The notes: generated by a model not told the origin, from the sequence alone. Shown: positions 1 through 7,854, counted from the stretch's first letter. The stretch is DNA of 43,538 bases from Bacteroidetes bacterium UBA4416 (GCA_002390745.1 DGQK01000041.1:311-43848), one strand, 5' to 3'. Translations and numbers: made by a program.

Positions 1-756
1 ATCTACATGGAGAAATTCGTGGAAGAACCCAGGCATATTGAAATACAAATCGCAGGAGACCAATATGGAAATGTTTGCCATCTGAGTGAACGCGATTGCT
101 CTATTCAACGCCGTCACCAGAAACTGGTTGAAGAATCTCCTTCTCCTTTTATGACGGATGAACTCCGCGAACGTATGGGTGCCGCAGCCATCAAAGCCGC
201 ACAGGCAATTAACTATGAAAGTGTGGGAACCATTGAGTTCCTGGTTGATAAACACCGCAACTTCTACTTCATGGAAATGAATACCCGTATACAGGTAGAA
301 CACTGTGTAACAGAAGAGGTAATCAATTTTGACTTGATTAAGGAGCAGATAAAAATTGCCATGGGCGAAAAGATCATTGGCAAAGCCTATTTTCCACAGA
401 TGCACGCTATAGAATGCCGCATCAATGCGGAAGATCCGTTTAAAAACTTTACACCTTCTCCGGGCGTCATTACAACGCTGCATACTCCGGGAGGGCATGG
501 CATCCGTGTCGATTCGCACGTGTATAGCGGCTACAGGATCCCGCCAAACTACGATAGTATGGTCGGCAAGCTGATCACCGTAGCGCAAACCCGCGAGGAA
601 GCCATTGCCAAAATGCACCGCGCCCTGAGCGAGTATGTGATCGAAGGGGTAAAAACCACCATTCCGTTCCACTTAAAGCTCATGCAGAACGAAGATTTCA
701 AAGCAGGCAACTATACCACCAAGTTCATGGAAACCTGGGATTATGTAAATGCGTAA
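1..756 (+). CDS. accC: Biotin carboxylase subunit of acetyl-CoA carboxylase, C-terminal part (5' end outside window)
   Basis: This is the carboxyl-terminal part of biotin carboxylase, which uses ATP and bicarbonate to carboxylate biotin on the carrier protein in the first step of fatty acid synthesis. The frame is open from base 1, so the start lies upstream; about 250 residues are present against about 450 in the family. The ATP-grasp signature EPRHIEIQ and the catalytic stretch MNTRIQVEH (about bases 280-303) are intact, with the Glu, Asn, Arg and Glu of the active site visible. The residue after this motif is Cys where most homologues have Pro. The C-terminal biotin carboxylase domain (GGHGIRVDSHVYSGYRIPP, then YDSMVGKLI) follows. 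In most Bacteroidota accB lies just upstream; here that is outside the window. A related acyl-CoA carboxylase is possible but less likely, because the protein stops right after the biotin carboxylase domain. Confidence 0.93.
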   Translation: MYMEKFVEEPRHIEIQIAGDQYGNVCHLSERDCSIQRRHQKLVEESPSPFMTDELRERMGAAAIKAAQAINYESVGTIEFLVDKHRNFYFMEMNTRIQVEHCVTEEVINFDLIKEQIKIAMGEKIIGKAYFPQMHAIECRINAEDPFKNFTPSPGVITTLHTPGGHGIRVDSHVYSGYRIPPNYDSMVGKLITVAQTREEAIAKMHRALSEYVIEGVKTTIPFHLKLMQNEDFKAGNYTTKFMETWDYVNA

Positions 757-780
757 TCAACAGACTATTTTCTAATAAAA

Positions 781-811
781 AAAACCTCCTCAGCAATGCA
801 GGAGGTTTTTT
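781..811 (+). terminator. Rho-independent terminator after accC
   Basis: A perfect 10-bp stem (AAAACCTCCT, 781-790, with AGGAGGTTTT, 800-809) closes a 9-nt loop and runs into a T tract. It lies 25 bases after the accC stop codon. Confidence 0.85.
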
Positions 812-888
812 GTTAACAGGATTTTAAATACCTTTAAAATAAATTACCCCCGGTCAGCGTTTGGAAACCTGATCAAAACAATTCATTT

Positions 889-1338
889 ATGAGAAAACTA
901 TTTTATGCTTTTTTATTGCTGATACTTGCCTCTACCGGATTTTCCCAGGAGCCGGCAATTATAGTCAACAGCATTCCGGCCGACAACAGCTGCATGCCCA
1001 TCCGCACGGTACAGGGCCGCATGGATACCATGCAGGGAAAATGGGTAGGCATTTACCACGCGGAAATCAACGGCGACTGCCTTGAGCTGAGCATTATGTA
1101 TGGCGGCTGCAAGGCCGAAATGGAATTTGTAACGAACGAGGAACTGCTGACCTCGCAATCGTATAAGATGAACTTTTTGTTGAAATACATGATGGCTGCT
1201 ACCGATCCCTGCAAGGACACCATGAAAACCAAAATCAGCTTCGACTTATTACCTTTTAAAAATAAAGCTCCGGGAAAGGTTATTTTTATTTCTCTTGTAG
1301 GATCTGTCTTTAACCTGGGCTACCGGCAAATGCAATAA
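889..1338 (+). CDS. Secreted protein of unknown function with four cysteines
   Basis: The family was not recognised. The protein has 149 residues and begins with a clear signal peptide (MRKLFYAFLLLILASTGFSQ, cleavage probably before or after the Gln), so it should reach the periplasm or outer membrane. The mature part holds four Cys residues spread along the chain, in NSC, GDC, GGC and DPC contexts, which suggests disulfide bonds. The segment from about residue 45 to 75 alternates short hydrophobic stretches and looks like beta structure. The gene lies 77 bases after the accC terminator and 16 bases before a lipoprotein gene on the same strand, so the two are probably co-transcribed. No catalytic motif is visible. 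Confidence 0.7.
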   Translation: MRKLFYAFLLLILASTGFSQEPAIIVNSIPADNSCMPIRTVQGRMDTMQGKWVGIYHAEINGDCLELSIMYGGCKAEMEFVTNEELLTSQSYKMNFLLKYMMAATDPCKDTMKTKISFDLLPFKNKAPGKVIFISLVGSVFNLGYRQMQ

Positions 1339-1354
1339 CTAAATTAGTTTTCCT

Positions 1355-1747
1355 ATGAAAGTTCTTTTTACCGGCATTCTTGCATTAGGCTTACTCACCG
1401 CCTGCGCGCCATCCGAACAGAAACAGGAACAGGAAGTTCCTGCTCCTTTACCGCCTGCTGCTCCGGCGGAGATCCCGAAGCATGAATCTAAGCTCCATGC
1501 TACCATTTATGTAAGCAAAGACGGTCGCATTTTTCTGAACAAAGTGCTCACCGATCTCAAGTCCCTGGACGCGAAATTAAAAGAGTACAAGAGCCAGCAC
1601 AAGGACCTTATCATCTTCTACTCGCGCGACAACCGGCTACAGGACCCTCCTGAAACTGCGATGCAGGCGATGGACCTGATTGCCAAGCAGGGCCTGCCTA
1701 TCCAGTTTTATACGGATAGCACTTTTAAAGAGATTGTAGAATTTTAG
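1355..1747 (+). CDS. Lipoprotein with an ExbD/TolR-like periplasmic domain
   Basis: The 130-residue product begins with a lipoprotein signal ending in the lipobox LLTAC (Cys17), followed by a Pro/Ala/Glu-rich linker to about residue 45. The rest (about residues 47-130) has the order of elements of the ExbD/TolR periplasmic domain: a strand ending in a short loop (ATIYVSKDGRIFLN), a helix (LKSLDAKLKEYK), a strand (DLIIFYSRD), a helix (ETAMQAMDLIAKQG) and a last strand (PIQFYTD). ExbD normally has an N-terminal membrane helix with a proton-binding Asp; this protein lacks it and would be lipid-anchored instead. That makes it an accessory or decoy piece rather than a motor subunit. The fold match was made by eye and is an inference; the lipoprotein call is firm. 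A TonB-like gene follows. Confidence 0.65.
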   Translation: MKVLFTGILALGLLTACAPSEQKQEQEVPAPLPPAAPAEIPKHESKLHATIYVSKDGRIFLNKVLTDLKSLDAKLKEYKSQHKDLIIFYSRDNRLQDPPETAMQAMDLIAKQGLPIQFYTDSTFKEIVEF

Positions 1748-1809
1748 CTATACACTATCCATGCTTCCCGGGCCAAAAGGAGCCTTGGCATGTGTTGACT
1801 CACGCCAGC

Positions 1810-2253
1810 ATGACGCGTTACCTTTTACTTACTATTACCCTGCTGTTTTTTAAAACGGCGCTTATGGCTCAACAGGATTCTTCAGCCATTAAACGATGTA
1901 TCTCTTCGCCGGATATGTACATGGGGCAAGCCGTGCACAGAACTGCAGATAAAATGCCTGCGTTCCGGGATGGTGCTGCGGATTTTATGAATTACATTTC
2001 TAAAAACCTGACTTATCCTGAGCACAATAAGAATACCGGCTCAATCCGGTCTACATTCTATGTCACCTGCGTGATCGATACCAGCGGAAGAGCACAACAG
2101 GTCTGCTGCATCACCTCCCGCGATTACTACGAACCTATAGAGGAACAGCTCATCGGGCTGATCCGGAGTTCTGATGGCTGGACTCCCGGCATGATGAACT
2201 CAAAAAAGGTATGTGTCAGAATTACCATTCCGATTTCCATCCATTGGAAATAA
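1810..2253 (+). CDS. Secreted protein with a TonB C-terminal-like domain
   Basis: The chosen ATG at 1810 gives a 147-residue protein with a signal peptide (MTRYLLLTITLLFFKTALMAQ). An in-frame GTG at 1792 would add six residues in front of it and is less likely. The remainder resembles the TonB C-terminal domain common in Bacteroidota: MPAFRDGAADFMNYISKNLTYP matches the usual P-F-GG-ea-kyl-nl-YP pattern, and after it come a strand with VIDTSGRAQQV and the closing WTPGMMNSKKVCVRITIPI. It lacks the membrane anchor and Pro-rich spacer of a true energy transducer, and its three or more Cys are unusual for TonB. It may be a periplasmic domain with a partner-binding role. It lies 62 bases after the ExbD-like lipoprotein gene on the same strand. 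Confidence 0.7.
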   Translation: MTRYLLLTITLLFFKTALMAQQDSSAIKRCISSPDMYMGQAVHRTADKMPAFRDGAADFMNYISKNLTYPEHNKNTGSIRSTFYVTCVIDTSGRAQQVCCITSRDYYEPIEEQLIGLIRSSDGWTPGMMNSKKVCVRITIPISIHWK

Positions 2254-2466
2254 TGTACCTGTTTCATGAATACAACGCAGTCGGCTGCTTCGATCCATTC
2301 ATAAAGCAGATATACGTCAAACACAGGCTAATATTCATAAAGTGCTGTCAGCTGTTCATTTGGCCTTCATCAAACGTTGGTATGATATACATTCGCACTG
2401 TTTAATAACAGGAATCCGCCGAAAATCCTTAAACAGAGTAGGCCTTAATTTAACTAACTAAAAACA

Positions 2467-2919
2467 ATGGGATTTTTTGACAAATTATTTGCAGCTGCTG
2501 AAACCCTCTCCAAGCCTGCAATCACAAGCGAACAAGAAGCATTTTTAACTATTTTAGCAGCCTGCGGTTCTGCTGACGGAGATATTGAAGGGAACGAATG
2601 GGACACGATTTACGATACCTTGTTTGAAAAAAAACTGTTTAGCACCGTTGATATCTGGGAGCTGATCGAGGAATGCAAGAAAAACATCAAAGCGTATCCT
2701 TCGCTGGCAGATGCCGTGAATGAATGCGCGCCTAAGATCCAAAAAGAAAATGCAAACATGGTATTTGCCGTGTGTACCGACCTGGTGCTTATCGACGGCA
2801 TCATCTCTGCCGGTGAAAAAGCCATCATTACCCATTTAAAAGATGCCTTATCTATTTCCGACGACTTTGCAACAAAAGCTGTAGAAGTATTATTGGTAAG
2901 GAATTACAATAACAATTAA
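2467..2919 (+). CDS. TerB-like protein
   Basis: The 150-residue protein is predicted all-helical and matches the TerB/DjlA family pattern: a first half with AFLTILAACGSADGDIEGNEW and a second half with VFAVCTDLVLIDGIISAGEK, each ending in the acidic D-G-x-I-x-x-x-E metal-binding-like loop of the family. It has no signal peptide and is probably cytoplasmic. TerB-like proteins are linked to tellurite and general stress responses, but most have no known biochemical function. The gene stands alone between a 213-base gap and a bidirectional terminator. Confidence 0.75.
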   Translation: MGFFDKLFAAAETLSKPAITSEQEAFLTILAACGSADGDIEGNEWDTIYDTLFEKKLFSTVDIWELIEECKKNIKAYPSLADAVNECAPKIQKENANMVFAVCTDLVLIDGIISAGEKAIITHLKDALSISDDFATKAVEVLLVRNYNNN

Positions 2920-2961
2920 TCGCACGCCTGTTCCCCGCAGAACATAGCCGTTGCAAAATAA

Positions 2962-2994
2962 GAAAGTCCCCGCGCATTACGTGGGGACTTTCTT
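2962..2994. terminator. Bidirectional terminator between converging genes
   Basis: The stem GAAAGTCCCC (2962-2971) pairs with GGGGACTTTC (2983-2992) around an 11-nt loop. It sits between the ends of the TerB-like gene and the low-complexity gene that converges on it. The flanks are only moderately A/T-rich. Confidence 0.75.
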
Positions 2995-3014
2995 GTTTCT
3001 ATTAAAAAAGGTGG

Positions 3015-4454
3015 CTACCAGTTTGACCTACGGTTGCGTGAACCGCTGCTGTAGCGATCGCCGTAACGGCTTTGCTCTTCATCAAACTCATTGCGGCCTC
3101 TTTCGTTGCCATATCCGCTGTAGTTATCATAATCATTGCTGCTGCTGTAATCATTATCCTGGCGGCCGTAGCGGGTATTTCCGTAATTGCCGCCTCCTTC
3201 GTAGGAACCATAGCCGGAGTTGCGCGAAGGCTGCTCATTGCCATAATAATTGTAGTCTTCATAACCTCTGTGCCCTTGCAGGCCGCCACGGTATTCGCTG
3301 TTCATAGAGCCTGTTCCGTAACCGCTGTTGTGGCCTGTTTCGCTGTACCAGTCGTTACCCCTTCTGTTTTGCTGATTCGATTTGCGGTAAGATTGGTCAT
3401 CATCGTAACGGTTTTCATAACCCTGGTTGGAGCCGTACTGATTTCCATAACCGTGGCGGCTGTTGCCATAACCTTCGTTAGAGCCATACTGCCCGCGGTT
3501 TTCATAATTTCCGGAGTTGGAGCCATATTGATTGCCATAGCCCTGGTTTGAGCCGTACTCATTGCGGTTCTGACCTTGCTGCCCGTACTGTGACTGACGA
3601 CTGTTCTGGTTTTGATTCCCGCGATTTTCATAACCACGGTTTGAACCATACTGGGTAGTACCATAGCTACCACGTGAGGTGTATTGGTCGTTTTCGTTCT
3701 GATTGGTGTAATTACGGTTTTGTCCATAATATTGCCCTTCGTTGAACTGGTTCTCATGGTTGCGACCATAATACTGCCCGGCATTGAACTGGTTTTGGTT
3801 ACCTTCATAGCTACCTTGTGAGCCATACTGGTTGTTGTATCCACCCTGGTTGTATCCACCCTGGCCATAAGAGTTTCCCTGGCGCTGATTGCCGTAGCCT
3901 TGTTGGGATTCGCCCAGTCCGTAGCCTTGGTTGTAGCCTGTTTGCCCTGACTGGTTCATGTAGCTTTGTCCCTGATTGGAATAGCCAAACCCACCCTGGT
4001 TAGAGCCTGAGCCATACTGCCCCTGATTGGCCCCTCCATAATTTTGCTGGTTACCGTAATTCTGGCCGCCATTCTGCTGGCCGTAGTTCTGTTTATCCTG
4101 GCCGTATTGGTTCTCATAGCCACGGCTCGAACCATATTGGTTGCTGTTGCCATAGTTTTGATCCTCATTCTGATTCCCTTTTACAGAAGGCTTTTCCCTG
4201 ATTTTTTCATCCCAGTTCTGGTTGTCATAATCTTTTGAGTTCTCCTTATTATTATAAGAAGAGCTGTAATCCTGAGTATCCTTATCCGTATTCAGACCCG
4301 CCTCGTTTTTGGTTTTCGATTTGGTTTCAGATTCAACAGAAGTTGTGTCGGTAGTGGCACCGGTGGTATTTTCTGTTGTTGATTTTGCGGTAGGATTAGA
4401 ATCCGTTTTCGAAGTCGATGTTTCAGACTTGTTTTTGTTGTTGAAGCTTGTCAT
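3015..4454 (-). CDS. Prion-like low-complexity protein rich in Asn, Gln, Gly, Tyr and Ser
   Basis: The 479-residue protein has no signal peptide, no membrane segment, no Cys and no recognisable folded domain. Residues 1-90 are a polar Ser/Thr/Lys/Asn/Glu tail. Residues 95-360 are almost entirely Asn, Gln, Gly, Tyr and Ser with scattered Arg, and contain a degenerate repeat of the form QYGSNxGYxN (for example near residues 107, 268, 300, 309, 322 and 339) and a doubled QFNxGQYYG unit (about 222-243). Residues 360-479 add more Arg and Asp and end RNRRSNW. This is the composition of eukaryotic prion-like domains such as those of FUS and EWS, in which Tyr and Arg act as stickers. The frame is clearly the coding one: third positions vary while the amino-acid pattern holds. 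The long open frames on the other strand follow from the biased composition. Its role is unknown; self-assembly, stress protection or nucleic-acid binding are guesses. Confidence 0.8.
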   Translation of the reverse strand: MTSFNNKNKSETSTSKTDSNPTAKSTTENTTGATTDTTSVESETKSKTKNEAGLNTDKDTQDYSSSYNNKENSKDYDNQNWDEKIREKPSVKGNQNEDQNYGNSNQYGSSRGYENQYGQDKQNYGQQNGGQNYGNQQNYGGANQGQYGSGSNQGGFGYSNQGQSYMNQSGQTGYNQGYGLGESQQGYGNQRQGNSYGQGGYNQGGYNNQYGSQGSYEGNQNQFNAGQYYGRNHENQFNEGQYYGQNRNYTNQNENDQYTSRGSYGTTQYGSNRGYENRGNQNQNSRQSQYGQQGQNRNEYGSNQGYGNQYGSNSGNYENRGQYGSNEGYGNSRHGYGNQYGSNQGYENRYDDDQSYRKSNQQNRRGNDWYSETGHNSGYGTGSMNSEYRGGLQGHRGYEDYNYYGNEQPSRNSGYGSYEGGGNYGNTRYGRQDNDYSSSNDYDNYSGYGNERGRNEFDEEQSRYGDRYSSGSRNRRSNW

Positions 4455-4631
4455 TGTGTTTATGTTTTAGGGTTAATTGATTGGTTGATTTATAATCTCT
4501 AATACCTTTTCAATTTCCTTACCATCATTTTATCTCCAGGTTTCAGGGAATATCATGACGTTTTCGGTAAGCCGTGTGGAATTAATAAGACCGGACGGTC
4601 AACATTGTAGAAAAAAATGCAATCTCCATTC

Positions 4632-5162
4632 CTAGAAAATCGGCTTCCGGAATCCATTCACCAGCCTCACCCCGAATAACGGATGCCAGTAAGGGAGCGG
4701 TACTTTTTTAATGGTGTAATCTGTATCCGGCCGCTCACCGGGCAGTCCGTAATTCATATCATAGTCGCGCCCGTCGGGATAGGCCCCGATACACCCGATA
4801 TCATGCTTGCGTCCCAGGTTTTTATGTGCGACACCCGCTGGGATAATGATCACATCCCCTTTTTTTACCCGTAAGGTAATGCCGGAATCTCCGCCAAGCT
4901 GCAACCGTGTTTTACCGGCATAAAAACCCAGTACCTCGTGTGTGGTGCTGTGGTAGTGGTGCTCCGTCAGAACGCCGTCCTTCCAGCTGTTGTACCAATG
5001 GTTTGCAGCAAACAGGTTCCTTACAAAAAGCGCCGGAAAAAACTCAGGAAGCCTGAGCACGTTGTGGTAGACCAATACCGGAAGCTCCCGGTTATTGGGA
5101 AAAATACCGTCATCATACAGAAAATAACGCTCCGATGAATATGTGTTGCTCAGCAATTCCAT
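4632..5162 (-). CDS. Cupin-domain protein, YjlB-like
   Basis: The 176-residue protein carries a single cupin barrel. The first cupin motif is visible as HHYHSTTHEVLGFYAG (residues 68-83, with His69, His71, His75 and Glu76 as metal-ligand candidates). The second is GDVIIIPAGVAHKN (residues 102-115, with His113). The overall pattern, including a C-terminal PYWHPLFG segment, matches the YjlB family of Bacillus, whose reaction is unknown. It starts 8 bases after the stop of the MscS gene on the same strand, so the two form an operon. An enzyme or sensor role cannot be chosen from sequence alone. Confidence 0.82.
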   Translation of the reverse strand: MELLSNTYSSERYFLYDDGIFPNNRELPVLVYHNVLRLPEFFPALFVRNLFAANHWYNSWKDGVLTEHHYHSTTHEVLGFYAGKTRLQLGGDSGITLRVKKGDVIIIPAGVAHKNLGRKHDIGCIGAYPDGRDYDMNYGLPGERPDTDYTIKKVPLPYWHPLFGVRLVNGFRKPIF

Positions 5163-5170
5163 GTCGCAGA

Positions 5171-5980
5171 TCAGCCGGAAAAGTTAATGCCACCTTCCTT
5201 TAATTTTTCAAATACCTTCATCATAATAGCTGTTTTGGAGCCGGAACGCGAACCTTTGAAGACGGCAAGATCATACCAAAAAATAACCTTCAGCTTTACC
5301 TTGTCGGAATTCAGGGAGTCGATGACAACTTTCACAGGCTTATTATCCGTGTTCATCACAAATTTAAAGGAACTTACTGTTTCCCTGATACGCTCTATCG
5401 TTTCGTGCATCTGGCTGATGGCAACATTTACCATAAACTCCTGCCGCAGGTTGTTATCATCATGCGCATATTTGATCAACGGATTTTTCAGGATCATGGA
5501 ATTGGGAATCAGGACTATCTTCCCGTTCTCTGCCTCCACCGTCGTTTGCCGCATCGTCATGTCTTTTACCACTCCTTTCACTGCCTCGCACTCAATTAGA
5601 TTGCCCACATGGTAAGGACGGCTGAAAGCCAGGATAAGGCCCGAAAGAAAATTCTCACCGATATCTTTGAGGGCAAATCCCACGATAAATGTCGTGAGGC
5701 CTGCGCCTGCCAGGATCTTATTGGAGATAGTTCCCAAACCCAGGATGCCGAGAGCCATCACCGTTCCTAAAATAAATATCACTGCCCAGATGATCTTACC
5801 GATAAAATTGGAGATGAGCGGATCCTTCGTGCGCCTGAGCGAATAGCGTGAAATAAGTTTAGACAGAAAAGCCGCCAGGAAAAGCGTGGCTACCATACAG
5901 GCAATTCCTCCCAGGATGACGGGGATGTAGCTTGTGAAATTGTGGAAGAAATGATGGAAGTTGTTGAACATAGGCCCCAT
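5171..5980 (-). CDS. Small-conductance mechanosensitive channel, MscS family
   Basis: The 269-residue protein is a compact MscS channel, which opens under membrane tension to release solutes during osmotic downshock. Three hydrophobic segments are visible, at about residues 18-40, 60-82 and 88-118. The last contains the pore-helix pattern with spaced Gly and Ala (ILAGAGLTTFIVGFALKDIG), followed by the diagnostic NFLSGLILAFSRPYHVGNLIE and the beta domain with MTMRQTTVEAENGKIVLIPNS. A start at Met4 is also possible. The gene leads the two-gene operon with the cupin. It diverges from a second disordered-protein gene, and the shared intergenic region holds inverted repeats, so both may respond to osmotic or envelope stress. 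That last point is inference. Confidence 0.9.
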   Translation of the reverse strand: MGPMFNNFHHFFHNFTSYIPVILGGIACMVATLFLAAFLSKLISRYSLRRTKDPLISNFIGKIIWAVIFILGTVMALGILGLGTISNKILAGAGLTTFIVGFALKDIGENFLSGLILAFSRPYHVGNLIECEAVKGVVKDMTMRQTTVEAENGKIVLIPNSMILKNPLIKYAHDDNNLRQEFMVNVAISQMHETIERIRETVSSFKFVMNTDNKPVKVVIDSLNSDKVKLKVIFWYDLAVFKGSRSGSKTAIMMKVFEKLKEGGINFSG

Positions 5981-5992
5981 AGATACATTGTT

Positions 5993-6001
5993 TTATCCAC
6001 A
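5993..6001 (+). promoter_or_regulatory. Isolated perfect DnaA-box match
   Basis: TTATCCACA matches the classic DnaA box exactly. It lies between the divergent MscS and polyampholyte genes. No other exact box was noticed nearby and no replication gene is present, so a regulatory or chance match is more likely than an origin. Confidence 0.25.
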
Positions 6002-6021
6002 GGATTCAATTTGCATGCCGT

Positions 6022-6039
6022 TGTGGAATCGCTTCCACA
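6022..6039. promoter_or_regulatory. Inverted repeat in divergent intergenic region
   Basis: TGTGGAA (6022-6028) and TTCCACA (6033-6039) form a perfect 7-bp inverted repeat with a 4-base spacer, between two divergent genes. It could be an operator or a short hairpin. There is no T tract, so it is not a terminator. Confidence 0.3.
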
Positions 6040-6148
6040 GCATAAATAGGTTGCGGTGTAGCATTTTTTTCATGATTTGCGTCGGCTTTTTCAGGATAAG
6101 GCTGGTATCGTGTTTTGTACATATTGGAAAACCACTAAATCAATTATC

Positions 6149-7201
6149 ATGAGAACTACCAGAGAAACAAACCGGGGAACACAACAGAGAGACTCTCACG
6201 GACGCTTCACCGACCAGTACCGCCATGGTTATCACAACCAGGATAACGACACGTATTACAACCGCGGTAGCGAAGAAGAGGACTACGACCGCTTCGAAGA
6301 TGGGGGCCGCGGAAATTACACGGCTGATTATGACGACGACTATTACGATCAACGTGATGATGATGGCTATGTGCATGACGAGTACACGCGCGAGTACGAT
6401 CAACGTCATGGTTACGGCTCAGGCCAGGGAAATTTTGAGCGTCAGTACTCGCAACAATATGGAGGCTCCTCGCAAAGAAGAAACAGCAATGACGGTTCCA
6501 ACAATAACCAGCGCAATGCCTATTATACTTCCAGGAGAAATAACCACTACCTGGATTCGGACAGGGATTCATCACGCAGGCAGGACTATGGAAATGACGA
6601 CAACCATTACTCCAACAGCTCCCGCGGCGGCTATAGCTCCTACTCTTCCCGTGGAAACAACGAAACCCGCGATTCGCGCGATGGAAGGTACGGCTCTTCA
6701 AACAGTAACAGCTCCCGAACATCCGGCGATTATTCTTCGCGAAGCACTCACCCCGGACGCAACGAACGTTCAGGCCGTTACGGGTCGACACATGGGAATT
6801 CCGGAAGAGGCTATAATCACGAGAACTCTGAGCGCTACAGCGGAAATGACCGGACCTCGTCACGCAGTGGAGATTATGGAAACTCCTATGACTCTGAAAG
6901 ATCAGGAAGAAGCGGCAACCGTGAAACCCTCTATTCCTTCGGTGGCTATGATTTCGAAAGAACGGGCCGGCGTGAAGAAAACCGTATGCCATTGAACAGC
7001 CGCTCATACTACTATGATGACGGACACCATGATGGTTCTTACCGCCAGGAACGGGATGGATCTTATTCCCGCACCGGCAACCGTTCGGCTAACCGCGGGC
7101 AAGGCTATGTATCTATGAACAACGAATTCAAACGCACTTCTTCCAATGGAAGGAATTCCCATCAAAGTGACTACAATCACTCCAACCGTTACAATTACTA
7201 A
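6149..7201 (+). CDS. Disordered polyampholyte protein rich in Arg, Ser, Tyr, Gly, Asn and Asp
   Basis: Translation from the ATG at 6149 gives 350 residues. An upstream in-frame ATG at 6077 would add 24 residues unlike the rest, so the shorter form is preferred. There is no signal peptide, membrane span, Cys or known domain. The N-terminus (RGTQQRDSHGRFTDQYR) is followed by a strongly acidic Asp/Glu/Tyr block (about residues 41-80). Next comes a long Arg/Ser/Asn/Gly/Tyr stretch with many RS, RG, SR and YG pairs, and the end is NHSNRYNY (in part). Its composition resembles the prion-like protein encoded on the opposite strand about 1.7 kb away, but with more charge and much more Arg and Ser. 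Arg-rich and Tyr-rich disordered proteins often co-condense, so the two may be partners; that is inference. The gene has its own terminator. Confidence 0.8.
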   Translation: MRTTRETNRGTQQRDSHGRFTDQYRHGYHNQDNDTYYNRGSEEEDYDRFEDGGRGNYTADYDDDYYDQRDDDGYVHDEYTREYDQRHGYGSGQGNFERQYSQQYGGSSQRRNSNDGSNNNQRNAYYTSRRNNHYLDSDRDSSRRQDYGNDDNHYSNSSRGGYSSYSSRGNNETRDSRDGRYGSSNSNSSRTSGDYSSRSTHPGRNERSGRYGSTHGNSGRGYNHENSERYSGNDRTSSRSGDYGNSYDSERSGRSGNRETLYSFGGYDFERTGRREENRMPLNSRSYYYDDGHHDGSYRQERDGSYSRTGNRSANRGQGYVSMNNEFKRTSSNGRNSHQSDYNHSNRYNY

Positions 7202-7220
7202 TACCTGTCAGCCAATTGTA

Positions 7221-7256
7221 AAAAAGCTTGCTTCTTTTGAGGCAAGTTTTTTTTTA
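7221..7256 (+). terminator. Terminator after the polyampholyte gene
   Basis: CTTGC (7227-7231) pairs with GCAAG (7242-7246). The stem is extended by a G-T pair and an A tract against the T tract, and nine T residues follow. It lies 20 bases after the stop codon. Confidence 0.8.
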
Positions 7257-7523
7257 CGATGATATTACAGTGATTCCTCTCTCCGCTTCTAACTGTCAAT
7301 ACGTGTTTGATGGTTTTAATGAATCAAGGCCGGAATCTGTCATAAGACTGGCACATGAGCTAAAAGACACTCTTCGCCATCTGTGATATTGGTGCTAAAT
7401 AGATTGGCTTTTAAACATAAGCTGTTCACGGCATGTCGGGATGAGATTGGTGTAACTTGCTCTGTAGTCGAAAAACATCAGAAATGTCTGGTACGCTGTA
7501 GCCATAAAACTTTTAAGGTCTTC

Positions 7524-7590
7524 TAATTAATAATGTTCTACTACTACGGAGCAGTGAAAAAGTCCCGTAGGGACTTAACATTATTAATTA
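7524..7590. repeat. Composite palindromic element (REP-like)
   Basis: A perfect 14-bp outer inverted repeat, TAATTAATAATGTT (7524-7537) with AACATTATTAATTA (7577-7590), encloses two smaller palindromes. One is a decayed copy of the CTCCTACGGAG type (about 7541-7556). The other is a perfect AAGTCCC-gta-GGGACTT (7560-7576). The nested layout is like a paired REP element or a small non-autonomous mobile element. Confidence 0.75.
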
Positions 7591-7611
7591 CATGGCAGCC
7601 CAACGCTCAGC

Positions 7612-7628
7612 TTGCTCCGTAGGAGCAA
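7612..7628 (+). repeat. REP-like palindrome, GTA-loop orientation
   Basis: TTGCTCCGTAGGAGCAA: perfect 7-bp arms around GTA. Identical to the copy at 7855-7871. Confidence 0.8.
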
Positions 7629-7762
7629 AATATTCTGCCCTCGTAACTCACACAAATCCTGACATACCTCCGGGTCGCACATACCAACCAAGCGTGTCAT
7701 TTTCTTATCTGTAAATACAAGTCCTAAAAGGGGACAGTTATATAAAGTCATGGATTCATATT

Positions 7763-7779
7763 TGGCTCCTACGGAGCCA
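7763..7779 (-). repeat. REP-like palindrome, TAC-loop orientation, variant arms
   Basis: TGGCTCCTACGGAGCCA: perfect 7-bp arms around TAC, with a compensating T-to-G/A-to-C pair change relative to the other copies. The paired change indicates that the stem itself is conserved. Confidence 0.75.
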
Positions 7780-7813
7780 GGAGCATAATCCTACCTCTTC
7801 TTTTAATGATGTC

Positions 7814-7830
7814 TTGCTCCTACGGAGCAA
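7814..7830 (-). repeat. REP-like palindrome, TAC-loop orientation
   Basis: TTGCTCCTACGGAGCAA: exact reverse complement of the copies at 7612 and 7855. Confidence 0.8.
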
Positions 7831-7854
7831 AAATTCATTATAGTATAAACCGAC

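Noticed and set aside
3072..4238. Long plus-strand frames opposite the prion-like protein gene
   Set aside because: They are shadows of a highly biased sequence: monotonous Val/Ile/Ala or His/Arg/Cys-rich products without domain patterns.
5993..6001. Replication origin
   Set aside because: Only one exact DnaA box, no dnaA or dnaN gene, and no cluster of boxes.
6140..7007. Minus-strand and alternative frames over the polyampholyte gene
   Set aside because: Products are His/Arg/Cys-rich or Met/Thr-rich and read like frame shadows. The frame starting at 6149 has the stable biased composition and a following terminator.
7270..7386. 38-codon frame starting with GTG (VIPLSASNCQYV and on)
   Set aside because: It reads somewhat like protein but lacks start context and known homology; too little to call.
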